A stretch of DNA of 64,000 nt. It comes from G963663315 sp965208975 (GTDB taxonomy: Bacteria; Pseudomonadota; Gammaproteobacteria; Arenicellales; Poriferihabitantaceae). Under the pieces are notes generated by a model. The model saw only the letters and a program-made list of their open reading frames with translations. It searched no databases and was not told the DNA's origin. The translations under genes were made by a program, and so were the position numbers. How positions within the stretch are numbered: the first letter of the stretch is position 1; each line of letters begins with the position of its first letter. The stretch covers positions 682,001 to 746,000 of the forward strand of contig CBDBQH010000003.1 in assembly GCA_965208975.1 (NCBI GenBank), written 5' to 3'. Of this stretch, positions 46,972-55,212 are shown one piece after another.

Positions 46972-47064
46972 ATTCACTGTTTATCATTTATATTCAGTGA
47001 ATGATTATCATATTTACGACTCTATTCACGTTATTCTCATAATATACCGTGAATAGAGTATAAT
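46972..47064 (+). promoter_or_regulatory. Operator-rich promoter of the fic gene (possibly leaderless)
   Basis: A perfect 12-bp inverted repeat has arms ACTCTATTCACG (47020-47031) and its complement (47048-47059). A second dyad has arms ATTCACTG (46972-46979) and CAGTGAAT (46996-47003). All four half-sites share TATTCAC or ATTCAC. The right arm touches a perfect -10 box TATAAT (47059-47064); TTCTCA at 47035-47040 is a possible -35 with an 18-bp spacer. Transcription would start near 47071, which is the A of the fic ATG. Confidence 0.75.
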
Positions 47065-47070
47065 GGCGGT

Positions 47071-48027
47071 ATGCCAACCACCCGGCCAATAAGAGACCGT
47101 ATCCAAACTCTGAAACAGGAGTACGATACCTTGCGCCTGGGTCGGGAATCATTGCTGGCGATGATTGATGAAGTGGAAATAGCCGAAAGCGTGTACAACT
47201 CGAACGCAATCGAGAACTCAACTCTCACTCTGGAGGAAACAGAGAGAATCCTGATGGAACAGATGTTGTCCCGCGATGTATCTGTACGGGAAGTCTTCGA
47301 GGCGAAAAACCTGGCTCGCGTCACACAATACAAACGCGCCAGAGCGAGAGACAGCGAACTGAACAAAGACCTGATGGCGCTCTTGCATCAGATGCTCATT
47401 GGCGGCATTGATGACAGCATCGCCGGACGCTTTCGTCAGCAGGGAGAATATGTGCGGGTGGGTACTCATATAGCGCCGGCGCCTGAGCATGTAGAACGCA
47501 TGATAGATAACATTCTCATCGAATATTCCAGCGACCTGGGTTCATGGTTCCTCGACAAGATTGCCCGATTTCACCTGGATTTTGAGACGATCCATCCCTT
47601 TTGCGATGGCAACGGCCGCATGGGGCGGGTCATTATCAACTTCCAACTCCTGCAACTCGGACTGCCTCGCCTGATCGTCCGTAACTCGGAGAAAAACCGC
47701 TATTATCGGGCATTCAGGGACTATGGGGACGGCAAAAAGACCAAGTCTATGGAGAACATTATGACGCTGGCTCTGATGGAGTCCCTGCACAAAAGAACAA
47801 GCTATTTACGAGGAGAAGAAATCGTCAGACTGTCGGACCACATCAAGCAGAATGGCCTTTCAGCCCCCGCCGTCACCAACGCCGCCCGTCGCCAGACCAT
47901 TCCCGCCTTCCGCGAGAAGGGAGTGTGGAAGATTGGAAAACGCTCAGTTCGTCCGATCCGACAAACTGGACTGGATGATTTACTGCCCCGGCGCCCCGAT
48001 GAAGTCGAACACGCGGGCAAGGATTAA
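47071..48027 (+). CDS. fic: Fic-domain AMP-transferase with N-terminal inhibitory helix
   Basis: The 318-residue protein transfers AMP (or a related group) to target proteins. The Fic motif HPFCDGNGRMGR is complete at 175-186. An inhibitory (S/T)xxxE(G/N) motif, SNAIEN, lies at 44-49 in an N-terminal helix, so it is a class II self-inhibited enzyme whose Glu48 would block ATP alignment. The C-terminal part resembles a winged helix (GLSAPAVTNAARRQ). The last ~45 nt overlap, on the other strand, the tail of a decayed coiled-coil gene, so the C-terminus may be an acquired one. The promoter has operator-like dyads. Confidence 0.92.
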   Translation: MPTTRPIRDRIQTLKQEYDTLRLGRESLLAMIDEVEIAESVYNSNAIENSTLTLEETERILMEQMLSRDVSVREVFEAKNLARVTQYKRARARDSELNKDLMALLHQMLIGGIDDSIAGRFRQQGEYVRVGTHIAPAPEHVERMIDNILIEYSSDLGSWFLDKIARFHLDFETIHPFCDGNGRMGRVIINFQLLQLGLPRLIVRNSEKNRYYRAFRDYGDGKKTKSMENIMTLALMESLHKRTSYLRGEEIVRLSDHIKQNGLSAPAVTNAARRQTIPAFREKGVWKIGKRSVRPIRQTGLDDLLPRRPDEVEHAGKD

Positions 48028-48259
48028 CAGGGTAAGCGCAAACTGAACCCCGAACATCCAGCGCAATCCGGAAATTTCCTGCCGGACTCCGGCAATTCCC
48101 TAGTGTAGGGATTTCTCTACCGCTTCCAAGCCTGCCTTTGTCGCCAGTTCGCCGGACTGGTTCGCCATAACTTCAGCCATTGCTTCGGCCTGGTTCGGTT
48201 CAAACCCGGCTTCTTTCATTCCCGCGCTGTGCCAGTGTGTCGATGGTATACGCTGCCAT
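47980..48259 (-). pseudogene. Decayed copy of the CCDC90/DUF1640-like gene
   Basis: It starts with ATG 48259 (AAYTIDTLAQ) as the intact neighbour does, then shifts frame near 48230 (MKEAGFEPNQAEAMAEVMANQSGELATK continues in another frame) and meets a stop at 48100. Beyond that the sequence again matches the C-terminal part (IAGVRQEISGLRWMFG), extending to a TAA at 47980 under the fic 3' end. It is a tandem duplicate with at least one frameshift and one stop. Confidence 0.75.
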
Positions 48260-48353
48260 GGTTCGTCGCCTGTCTGTTCTTTTCTGGTGTTCCTAGTCTG
48301 GCCGGGTTGCGCCACCTGATCAACCCGGATTTCTTCCGGTTGTTCTGTCGCTA

Positions 48354-48671
48354 TCAACCGCCCGCCGTCAAACTGGATACATCGCGCCAGATAGCGAACA
48401 AAAAACCCAGCATGACCAGCGTAAAAGCAAAATGTAATCCGAACATCCAGCGCAATCCGGAAATTTCCTGCCGGACTCCGGCAATTTCCCCCTTTAGTGA
48501 TTTCTCCAGTCCAGCCATTTCCCGCTGCAACCCGGCAATATCGCCCTTTGTCGCCAGTTCGCTGGACTGGTTCGCCATAACTTCGGCTACTGCTTCGGCC
48601 TGTTCGGTCTTGAATCCGGCTTTTTCCAGCTTCCGCATTGCGGCCAGTGTGTCAATCGCTACGGTTGTCAT
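48354..48671 (-). CDS. CCDC90/DUF1640-like coiled-coil membrane protein
   Basis: The 105-residue protein has an N-terminal helix pair (IDTLAAMRKLEKAGFKTEQAEAVAEVMANQ), a coiled coil (IAGLQREMAGLEKSLKGEIAGVRQEISGL) and a C-terminal transmembrane segment (FAFTLVMLGFLFAIW). In mitochondria such proteins regulate the calcium uniporter; bacterial roles are unknown. GGAG lies 9 nt before the ATG. Decayed copies lie at 47980-48259 and 44591-44746, so the family multiplies in this genome. Confidence 0.75.
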   Translation of the reverse strand: MTTVAIDTLAAMRKLEKAGFKTEQAEAVAEVMANQSSELATKGDIAGLQREMAGLEKSLKGEIAGVRQEISGLRWMFGLHFAFTLVMLGFLFAIWRDVSSLTAGG

Positions 48672-48765
48672 GTTTTGTTCTCCGTCTGTTCTTTTTTGGT
48701 GTTTTCTCTTATGGATTTCCCCGATCCGCTCTGCCCTCAGGACAACCCGCTATCAATCCGGCTAC

Positions 48766-49755
48766 TTATTTCAGATAGACAACATCCGCGCCATTTACTC
48801 GATGGGCAAAGCCTTTTAAGCCTCTTGCGTCCAGTGTGTAGGTCTTGCCCGCTACGCGGATACTCGGCAAGGTTACCGCTTCCAGTTTGACGCGCTGGAT
48901 GTTGTCGAATTGTCCCTTAATGTTGTCGGACTTGTCGGCCAGGATCACATCCCGGCTGTCGTCCTGATCGGTCAGGTCATAAGTATCATGGCCTGAACCG
49001 CCCGCCATGAAGTCGTTACCATTGCCGCCATTCAAGTGGTCAGTGCCCGGACCTCCAAGCATCCAATCACTGCCGTTGCCGCCTCGTAACTGATCATTGC
49101 CTTCGCCGCCGTTCAGGTAATCATTGCCCGTGCCTCCGGACAGCCAGTCATTGCCGAAGTCTCCGCGTAGGTGATCCTCGTCCTTGCCTCCGCGCAGGGT
49201 ATCGTTGCCATAGCCCCCCCCGTACAGGGTATCGTTGCCTTTGCCGCCGTACAGGTAATCATTGCCCGCGCCTCCGTTCATAAAGTCTGTATCCTAATAT
49301 CCGTACAGGGTATCGTTGCCCTGTTCTCCGTACAGTTTGTCATTGCCTTTGCCGCCGCCTATCCAGTCATTGCCTTCGCCGCCGAGCAGTGTGTCATTGC
49401 CCCATTCCCCGAATAAGCGGTCATCGCCATCGTCTCCGAGCAGTTTATCGTTGCCTTTGCCGCCGTACAGGCGATCATCGCCATCTTCTCCGAGCAGGGT
49501 ATCGTGGCCTTTGCCGCCGTACAGATGGTCATTTCCTCTGCCTCCGAATATCCAGTCATTTCTTCTGCCTCCGTACTGGTGGTCGTACAGGTGGTCATTT
49601 CCGTTGCCTCCGAAAATCCAGTTGGTTCTGTCTGTTTTGCAATGGTAAGCGTCAAAGCCGTTAGGCTGTTTGCTACATCTCACCGTTTCCGCATTGGCCG
49701 CGAACACAATCGGCAACAGGATCATGGCGGTAATGAGTCTGATTGTTGTTTTCAT
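48766..49755 (-). pseudogene. RTX calcium-binding repeat protein interrupted by an in-frame TAG
   Basis: The gene starts at ATG 49755 with a Sec signal peptide (MKTTIRLITAMILLPIVFA). It then encodes many nine-residue GGxGxDxLx repeats (GGKGNDKLLGDDGDD and similar) that bind calcium outside the cell. A TAG at 49294-49296 interrupts the repeats; the same frame continues with DTDFMNGGAGNDYLYGG to 48766, ending in a small C-terminal domain (LPSIRVAGKTYTLDARG, VNGADVVYLK). Without the stop the protein would have 329 residues. The stop lies in the third base of a usual Tyr/Gly repeat position. It could be a point mutation, a sequencing error or readthrough. Confidence 0.8.
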
Positions 49756-50043
49756 GTCTGGTTCTCCGGTGTTGGTTTCAATGTTCGGGAATATATCACA
49801 ATTCCCCGACACACAATTCCCGGCCACAATTCCCGGCTACTCCATCCAGTTCGTTCAATCCTCTGGTGACCGCCGGACAATCAAGCCGTCCCGCCCCATT
49901 TCTTGCCGTAATTGTTCCAGGCTCTTACCCTTCCCGGTCTTGTTCCCGCTTCCTTTTTCTTATTCGACAAGTTCTCCATCCTCAATGGTTGGTGTTATGA
50001 TACACGCCTCTTGACCTGACCAGAAATTTCGCCGGCTCCCCGT

Positions 50044-50364
50044 ATGCCATTCGAGAACATAGACATTGAAGACGCCAGGGCGCTGATCGACAGCGAAGAC
50101 CCGATTATTATTGACATTCGGGATGCCGCGTCCTGGTCATCGGGGCATATTGAGAATGCCATCCATATCGACAACAGCAATGTTCAGTCTTTTATCGAAG
50201 GCGCGGACAAATCGCGGCCACTGATCGTCTGTTGCTATCACGGTAACATGAGCAAGGGCGCGGCGGATTTTTTCAGCAATCAGGGGTTCGGGAAGAGCTA
50301 CAGCCTGAACGGCGGTTATACCGAATGGGCCAGACAGGAATGGCTACCCCCCACGGCTGACTGA
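50044..50364 (+). CDS. glpE: Rhodanese (thiosulfate sulfurtransferase GlpE)
   Basis: A single-domain sulfurtransferase of 106 residues that moves sulfane sulfur from thiosulfate to cyanide or thioredoxin in the cytoplasm. The active-site loop CCYHGNMS carries the catalytic cysteine; DIRDAASWSSGHIENAIHI and NGGYTEWARQEW are the other family marks. It is followed by an mscS-type gene at 22 nt and a TauE/SafE transporter, perhaps in one transcript. The 288 bp upstream (49756-50043) hold nothing I can assign. Confidence 0.92.
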   Translation: MPFENIDIEDARALIDSEDPIIIDIRDAASWSSGHIENAIHIDNSNVQSFIEGADKSRPLIVCCYHGNMSKGAADFFSNQGFGKSYSLNGGYTEWARQEWLPPTAD

Positions 50365-50386
50365 CAAACCGACAGAATACAGAACA

Positions 50387-51460
50387 ATGCCTGACTCATT
50401 ACTCAATCTGTTTGACCGGGATTCACTGACTTTGCAGGTGGTCGTGATTCTGGGCGTGACTCTGGCCTTCAGTCTGGCGACCCGGGGCATCCTGGCGTTT
50501 TTGCACAAACGTCTGGGCGACAGTGAATTATCATGGAATGGCGCCTTCCTGAATGCGCTCGCTCCTCCCTTGCGATTGATGATCTGGGTGGTCGGTATCG
50601 GCCTGGCCTGTGAAACCGCTACGGCTGGCCTGGATACACCGATTGCGGGGGCCATCGTTTCAGCCAGGGATTTGGGCGCGATTACCGCACTCGCCTGGTT
50701 TGTGATTCGATTCATCAATAATGTCCAGCAAAACCTGATCCACAGGAAAACCGAAAAAGGTGAAGAAGTCGATCAGTTCGCGGTCACCAGCATCGGCAAA
50801 TTGTTGCGGCTGGTGGTATTTATCATTGCATCTCTGGTAGCCATGCAAACCCTCGGACTCAGCATCGCGGGGGTTTTGACGTTCGGCGGGATCGGTGGTA
50901 TCGCGGTCGGATTTGCCGCCCAGGGAATGCTTTCCAATTTCTTCGGCGGATTGATGATTTATCTGGATCGTCCGTTTTTCATCGGCGACTGGATTCGCTC
51001 TCCCGACAGGCAAATTGAAGGAATAGTGGAAAAGATCGGGTGGCGGATAACCCTGATCCGAACCCTGGAAAGCCGGGCGTTGTATGTGCCCAACTCGACT
51101 TTTTCGACCATTTCGATTGAAAACATCACCCGGATGAAAAACCGGCGGATTTACGAAACCATTGGCATTCGCTACGATGACGCCGTCGCAATGGACGATA
51201 TTGTTGCACAGGTAAAAACCTATCTCGAATCCCACGAGGAAATTGATTCGGATCAGACCTTGATGGTCAGCTTTACCACATTCGCTCCGTCATCACTGGA
51301 CTTCTTTATTTACTGCTTCACCAGGACACAAAACGGAAAGGAATATTTCAGAATCAAGCAGGAAGTCATGCTCGCCATCCTGAAGATTATTGAAGACCAC
51401 AACGCCGAATGCGCTTTCCCTACGACTACGCTGCACCTGAAAACTGATGGTCAAGCCTGA
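50387..51460 (+). CDS. MscS-type small-conductance mechanosensitive channel
   Basis: The 357-residue protein has four or five N-terminal membrane segments. The pore helix and gate region is GIGGIAVGFAAQGMLSNFFGG, where the A/G-rich TM3 is typical. The cytoplasmic beta domain starts at DRPFFIGDWIRSPDRQIEGIVEKIGWRIT. The C-terminal part has the alpha/beta vestibule. Members release osmolytes when the membrane is stretched. It lies between glpE and a TauE/SafE gene, on the same strand. Confidence 0.93.
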   Translation: MPDSLLNLFDRDSLTLQVVVILGVTLAFSLATRGILAFLHKRLGDSELSWNGAFLNALAPPLRLMIWVVGIGLACETATAGLDTPIAGAIVSARDLGAITALAWFVIRFINNVQQNLIHRKTEKGEEVDQFAVTSIGKLLRLVVFIIASLVAMQTLGLSIAGVLTFGGIGGIAVGFAAQGMLSNFFGGLMIYLDRPFFIGDWIRSPDRQIEGIVEKIGWRITLIRTLESRALYVPNSTFSTISIENITRMKNRRIYETIGIRYDDAVAMDDIVAQVKTYLESHEEIDSDQTLMVSFTTFAPSSLDFFIYCFTRTQNGKEYFRIKQEVMLAILKIIEDHNAECAFPTTTLHLKTDGQA

Positions 51461-51504
51461 TCGCGGGTTTCGGTCACCCGATCTCGACTCAGCCAACCCG
51501 TACA

Positions 51505-52290
51505 ATCGTCATCGAAATTTTCACCCAACCCGAGATTCTGTTTTTCCTGATCGCCGTCGCATTCGTCGCCGGGTTTCTGGATACCCTGGCGGGTGGAGGA
51601 GGATTGCTGGTCATACCTGCCCTGCTGCTGGTCGGAACACCGCCTGTCCAGGCCATCGCTACCAACAAACTACAGGGCAGTTTTGGAACCCTGACTGCCG
51701 CGGTGACGATGATTGCAAAACGGCAGATTGATTTGAGAACTATAAAAAGGCCGTTCCTCGCGGCATTGGCGGGGGCGGTATTCGGAGCGATTGCGATACA
51801 GTATATGCCTGCCGGGTCGATGGATTTCGTAACCCCGGTTGTGTTGCTGCTAATCGCCCTGTATTTCCTGTTTTTTAATCATTCGACCCATCTCCCGGAA
51901 CGGATGTCCAAACCGACCGCGCCCAGACACAGAACCTTTAGTCATATCGTGGCGCCGGGGATCGGATTTTATGATGGCGCCTTTGGCCCCGGCGCCGGTT
52001 CGTTTTACGCTTTGGGCGGAGTCGCCTTACTGGGTAAAAACCTGGTACAGGCCACCGCCAATGCCAAAGCGCTGAATTTCGCCAGTAATCTGGCGGCGCT
52101 GGTCACATTCATTGTCAGCGGAAAAATTATCTGGTTGATCGGAGCAGTAATGATTGCAGGCGCTGCGGCCGGAGCGTATCTGGGTTCTCTGGTCGTATTG
52201 AATATGGGCGAGAAAGTGATCAGGCCCGCCATCGTAATCATGTCGCTGGCGATGTTATGCGTTTATATCTGGCGCCGGGTCATGATTTGA
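51505..52290 (+). CDS. TauE/SafE (TSUP) family transporter; start codon uncertain
   Basis: A polytopic inner membrane protein with FLDTLAGGGGLLVIPALLL and QAIATNKLQGSFGT in the first repeat and GFYDGAFGPGAGSFYALG and NAKALNFASN in the second, the two halves of TSUP anion transporters (sulfite, sulfoacetate or similar). The frame is open from 51448 but has no ATG, GTG or TTG until TTG 51604, which would remove the first helix and the GGGG motif. I set 51505 (ATC) as a working start; ATT, CTG or ATC codons from 51457 to 51538 are candidates. glpE upstream also acts on sulfur compounds. Confidence 0.75.
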   Translation: MVIEIFTQPEILFFLIAVAFVAGFLDTLAGGGGLLVIPALLLVGTPPVQAIATNKLQGSFGTLTAAVTMIAKRQIDLRTIKRPFLAALAGAVFGAIAIQYMPAGSMDFVTPVVLLLIALYFLFFNHSTHLPERMSKPTAPRHRTFSHIVAPGIGFYDGAFGPGAGSFYALGGVALLGKNLVQATANAKALNFASNLAALVTFIVSGKIIWLIGAVMIAGAAAGAYLGSLVVLNMGEKVIRPAIVIMSLAMLCVYIWRRVMI

Positions 52291-52309
52291 TCCAGGCCGT
52301 GAGCCGGAC

Positions 52310-53740
52310 CTACCTGGCCCGCACAACCCGAATCAAGTCGGTACTGCCGGCTTGCCTCGAGCTCCCCGCAGTCAGAATCAACAGGTCATTATTGTTGACG
52401 TAGCCAAGCTCTTTGGCGCGATTGATAGCGAAAACAATTTTCTCATCGTCACTGCCGTCACCCTCATAGTGAATGGCCAATACGCCCCAGTTCATGGCCA
52501 GACGGCTGACCACTGATTTACAGGTGGTGATAGCGAGAATCGGACAATCGGGGCGGTATTTGGAAATCAGGCGGGAAGTGAATCCGGTTTCAGTCAATGC
52601 GATAATAGCAACCGCGTTCAGGTGATTTGCCATCGTGATTGAGGCCTGAGCCACCGCTTCTGTAACCTCGTTGGCGGGATGTGGTTGAATTTGCTGAAGA
52701 TAGCCGAATCGACGCAACCCGGACTCCGCTTCACGGGCCAGACTGACCATGGTTTTCACGGCTTCGACAGGACGCCTGCCGACCGCGGTTTCACCGGACA
52801 ACATCACAGCGGAAGTGCCATCGAAAATGGCATTGGCGACATCGCTGACCTCAGCCCGGGTCGGTCTCGGATTCCGTTCCATCGAATCCAGCATCTGGGT
52901 AGCGGTGATCACGGGTTTACCCTGGGCTACGGTAGCCCGGATAATCCGCTTTTGAACGGTCGGACCTTCTCCCAGTTCCAGCTCGACGCCGAGGTCACCG
53001 CGCGCAACCATAATACCGTCGGCCGCCGCAATGATGCTGTTCATATTGTCAACCCCTTCCCGATTTTCTATCTTCGCAATGATCGGGATACGCACGCCCC
53101 GACTCCTGAGCGCATTACGCATGATCACGACTTCGCTGGCATTTCGAACAAATGAAGCGGCAATATACTGAGCGTCATTGGCCGCCGCGAATTCAATTTC
53201 CAGAGTATCATCGGATGGAATGTCGTTAAACGCGGTTTTATTGTCCGGCAGGTTGACGCCTCTGGCATCCCTCAGTAAACCGCCACATTCAACCCGGCAC
53301 TGGATTTCATCTCCCTTGACAGCAGTCACAATCAACTCCATTTGACCATCATCAATCAATATGCGGTCACCAGCGCTGGTATGCCGGCACAGAGTCGGAT
53401 GGGAAACGGTGACACCGCTCTCATCCCCGATCCCATCCCCTGCATAAATCGAAAATGACTGGTGACGTTCCAGCAGCACAGTATCGGCATTGAGCCTGCC
53501 GGTACGTATTTCGCGCCCTCGGGTATCCACCATGACCGCTACCGCGACATCCATGTCCATCGCCGCCTGACGCACCCGATTGAGCGTTCGGGAGTGAGAT
53601 TCCACATCCCCATGGGACAAATTCAGGCGGGCGACATTCATGCCCGCTTCAATCATGGCCTTTAACGTATCGACGTTATCACAGGCCGGGCCAATGGTAG
53701 CGATGACCTTGGTCTTGCGTAATTTGTGTGCGGATTTCAG
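52310..53740 (-). CDS. pyk: Pyruvate kinase, probable CTG start
   Basis: The enzyme converts phosphoenolpyruvate and ADP to pyruvate and ATP, the last step of glycolysis. Motifs include NVARLNLSHG, VMVDTRGREIRTG, IAKIENREGVDN with the catalytic Lys, GIMVARGDLGVE and ATQMLDSM. The first ATG (53656) lies after the conserved N-terminal KTKVIATIGPACDN, which is clearly encoded upstream in frame. No ATG, GTG or TTG precedes that segment, but a CTG at 53740 follows AGGGGA by 8 nt and gives a 476-residue protein, the usual length. A TATAAT box lies 30 nt further upstream. Confidence 0.9.
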   Translation of the reverse strand: MKSAHKLRKTKVIATIGPACDNVDTLKAMIEAGMNVARLNLSHGDVESHSRTLNRVRQAAMDMDVAVAVMVDTRGREIRTGRLNADTVLLERHQSFSIYAGDGIGDESGVTVSHPTLCRHTSAGDRILIDDGQMELIVTAVKGDEIQCRVECGGLLRDARGVNLPDNKTAFNDIPSDDTLEIEFAAANDAQYIAASFVRNASEVVIMRNALRSRGVRIPIIAKIENREGVDNMNSIIAAADGIMVARGDLGVELELGEGPTVQKRIIRATVAQGKPVITATQMLDSMERNPRPTRAEVSDVANAIFDGTSAVMLSGETAVGRRPVEAVKTMVSLAREAESGLRRFGYLQQIQPHPANEVTEAVAQASITMANHLNAVAIIALTETGFTSRLISKYRPDCPILAITTCKSVVSRLAMNWGVLAIHYEGDGSDDEKIVFAINRAKELGYVNNNDLLILTAGSSRQAGSTDLIRVVRAR

Positions 53741-53769
53741 CTTTAGTGTCCCCTGGATTCCAAAGCCGT

Positions 53770-53775
53770 ATTATA
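53770..53775 (-). promoter_or_regulatory. -10 box of the pyk promoter
   Basis: On the minus strand, a perfect TATAAT lies 30 nt before the proposed CTG start and 18 nt before the AGGGGA ribosome site. No good -35 box is seen at 17 bp (the best match is GACGGA). Confidence 0.5.
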
Positions 53776-53854
53776 CCCCGGCAGAGCCGGGATCCGTCCA
53801 TAAAAATCAGTTCTGTCAATTTCATTTCAACTGGTACTGATATATCCTCCAGCG

Positions 53855-54916
53855 ATGGCATCCGGACAACCCAATACCCGTCTCCGCTTCAATATCCTGT
53901 TTCCTCTCGCCTGCTGCTTCGTGTTTGCCTGGCCGGTCAGCCGCTTGACCAGCTGGTATGGCAGTGGAATCGAATTCACGGTTTTCCTTGCGCTCGCCGT
54001 CTGGTTAGCGGGTCTGGCCGGTATGTACTGGTCATTCAGCGGGCCAAAAATGAAAATTCGCTACCTCGTTGTGCACTGGTTCGGAATGAGCTTCGTATTC
54101 GCTGTTCTTGCGCTGATTGCCGAGCCGGTGCGGTGGGTAACCGGCCTGGATGACCGGCTTGTCGCCTCGGCAGTCCTCGTCACCGGCATGATACTGGTAC
54201 TGTTTTCAATCCTGGCCTCTCACCATCTGTCCATCAAAAGACTACGAATCAAAAGCCCGAAAATCAGCCGTAAATACCGGATTGTCCAGATCAGCGATGT
54301 CCATATCGGTTCGCGGCAAAGCGGATTCATGCAACGTATCGTCAACAGAATCAATGCCCTTGAACCTGATTTTGTCGCCGTCACCGGAGATTTGATCGAC
54401 AGCAGTTCGGTTGATTATGAAGCGCTGGAATCCATAGCCCAGATCAAGGCTACGATGTTTTTCACGATTGGCAATCATGAACGGTACGCCGACCTGGACA
54501 AGATTCTGGGTATTGCGAAGCGTCTTGGCATGCATACATTACGACAGGATTCACAAAGCGCCGGAGAACTCAACTTTATCGGCATAGATGACGCAGACCG
54601 CAGGGACCAGGTCGATATTCATCTACCGCAGATCGCGAACAACCCGGACCAGTTCAGCCTGCTGCTATACCACCGTCCGCACGGCTGGCAAGCGGCGATG
54701 GATCATGGCATTGATCTGATGCTGTGCGGACACACTCACAACGGACAGATTTTCCCGTTCAACCTGATCGTCAAACAGCAATTCAACCACATTAGCGGGC
54801 TGTATCGAAAGCGCCATCACCATCTGTATGTATCACCCGGCACCGGCACCTGGGGACCGTTGATGAGACTGGGTTCACTCAATGAAATAACGCTGTTCGA
54901 GCTGGCGCCGGAATAG
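53855..54916 (+). CDS. Membrane metallophosphoesterase (YaeI-like)
   Basis: The 353-residue protein has four N-terminal transmembrane segments (about 10-125) and a C-terminal calcineurin-like phosphoesterase domain. That domain has QISDVHIGSRQ, VTGDLIDSSS, GNHERYAD and LCGHTHNGQ, the complete two-metal site. Relatives such as E. coli YaeI act on phospholipids or UDP-sugar lipids; the substrate here is not known. It is divergent from pyk, with 114 bp between their starts. The 296 bp after the gene (54917-55212) contain nothing I can assign. Confidence 0.88.
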   Translation: MASGQPNTRLRFNILFPLACCFVFAWPVSRLTSWYGSGIEFTVFLALAVWLAGLAGMYWSFSGPKMKIRYLVVHWFGMSFVFAVLALIAEPVRWVTGLDDRLVASAVLVTGMILVLFSILASHHLSIKRLRIKSPKISRKYRIVQISDVHIGSRQSGFMQRIVNRINALEPDFVAVTGDLIDSSSVDYEALESIAQIKATMFFTIGNHERYADLDKILGIAKRLGMHTLRQDSQSAGELNFIGIDDADRRDQVDIHLPQIANNPDQFSLLLYHRPHGWQAAMDHGIDLMLCGHTHNGQIFPFNLIVKQQFNHISGLYRKRHHHLYVSPGTGTWGPLMRLGSLNEITLFELAPE

Positions 54917-55212
54917 GAGTACATCGTTGGTCTGGTACAGAATACCTGACTCAATCGTATGATAGAGTGCGAAGAAGATGGCGATACCGATGGTAATATC
55001 CAAGCGATCAAAAATTAAAGCGATTGCTTCATAATTTCTTTTTTTATGCTTTTAGGTAAAAAAGGGGAGGATTAGGATGTTATGGCAATAACAGCACATT
55101 ATCACTCAAGTCTTCAATCAGTTACCTTCAACTGTTAGCCCCCTTTCCAAATGGATTAGATGCAATGGCATAGTGTCCATGCGGATCAGCCAATCGAGAT
55201 TTTCAATTTGCA

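Noticed and set aside
49316..49648. Plus-strand frame of 110 codons with PSSPSSLSLPLPP repeats
   Set aside because: It is the antisense shadow of the RTX repeats.
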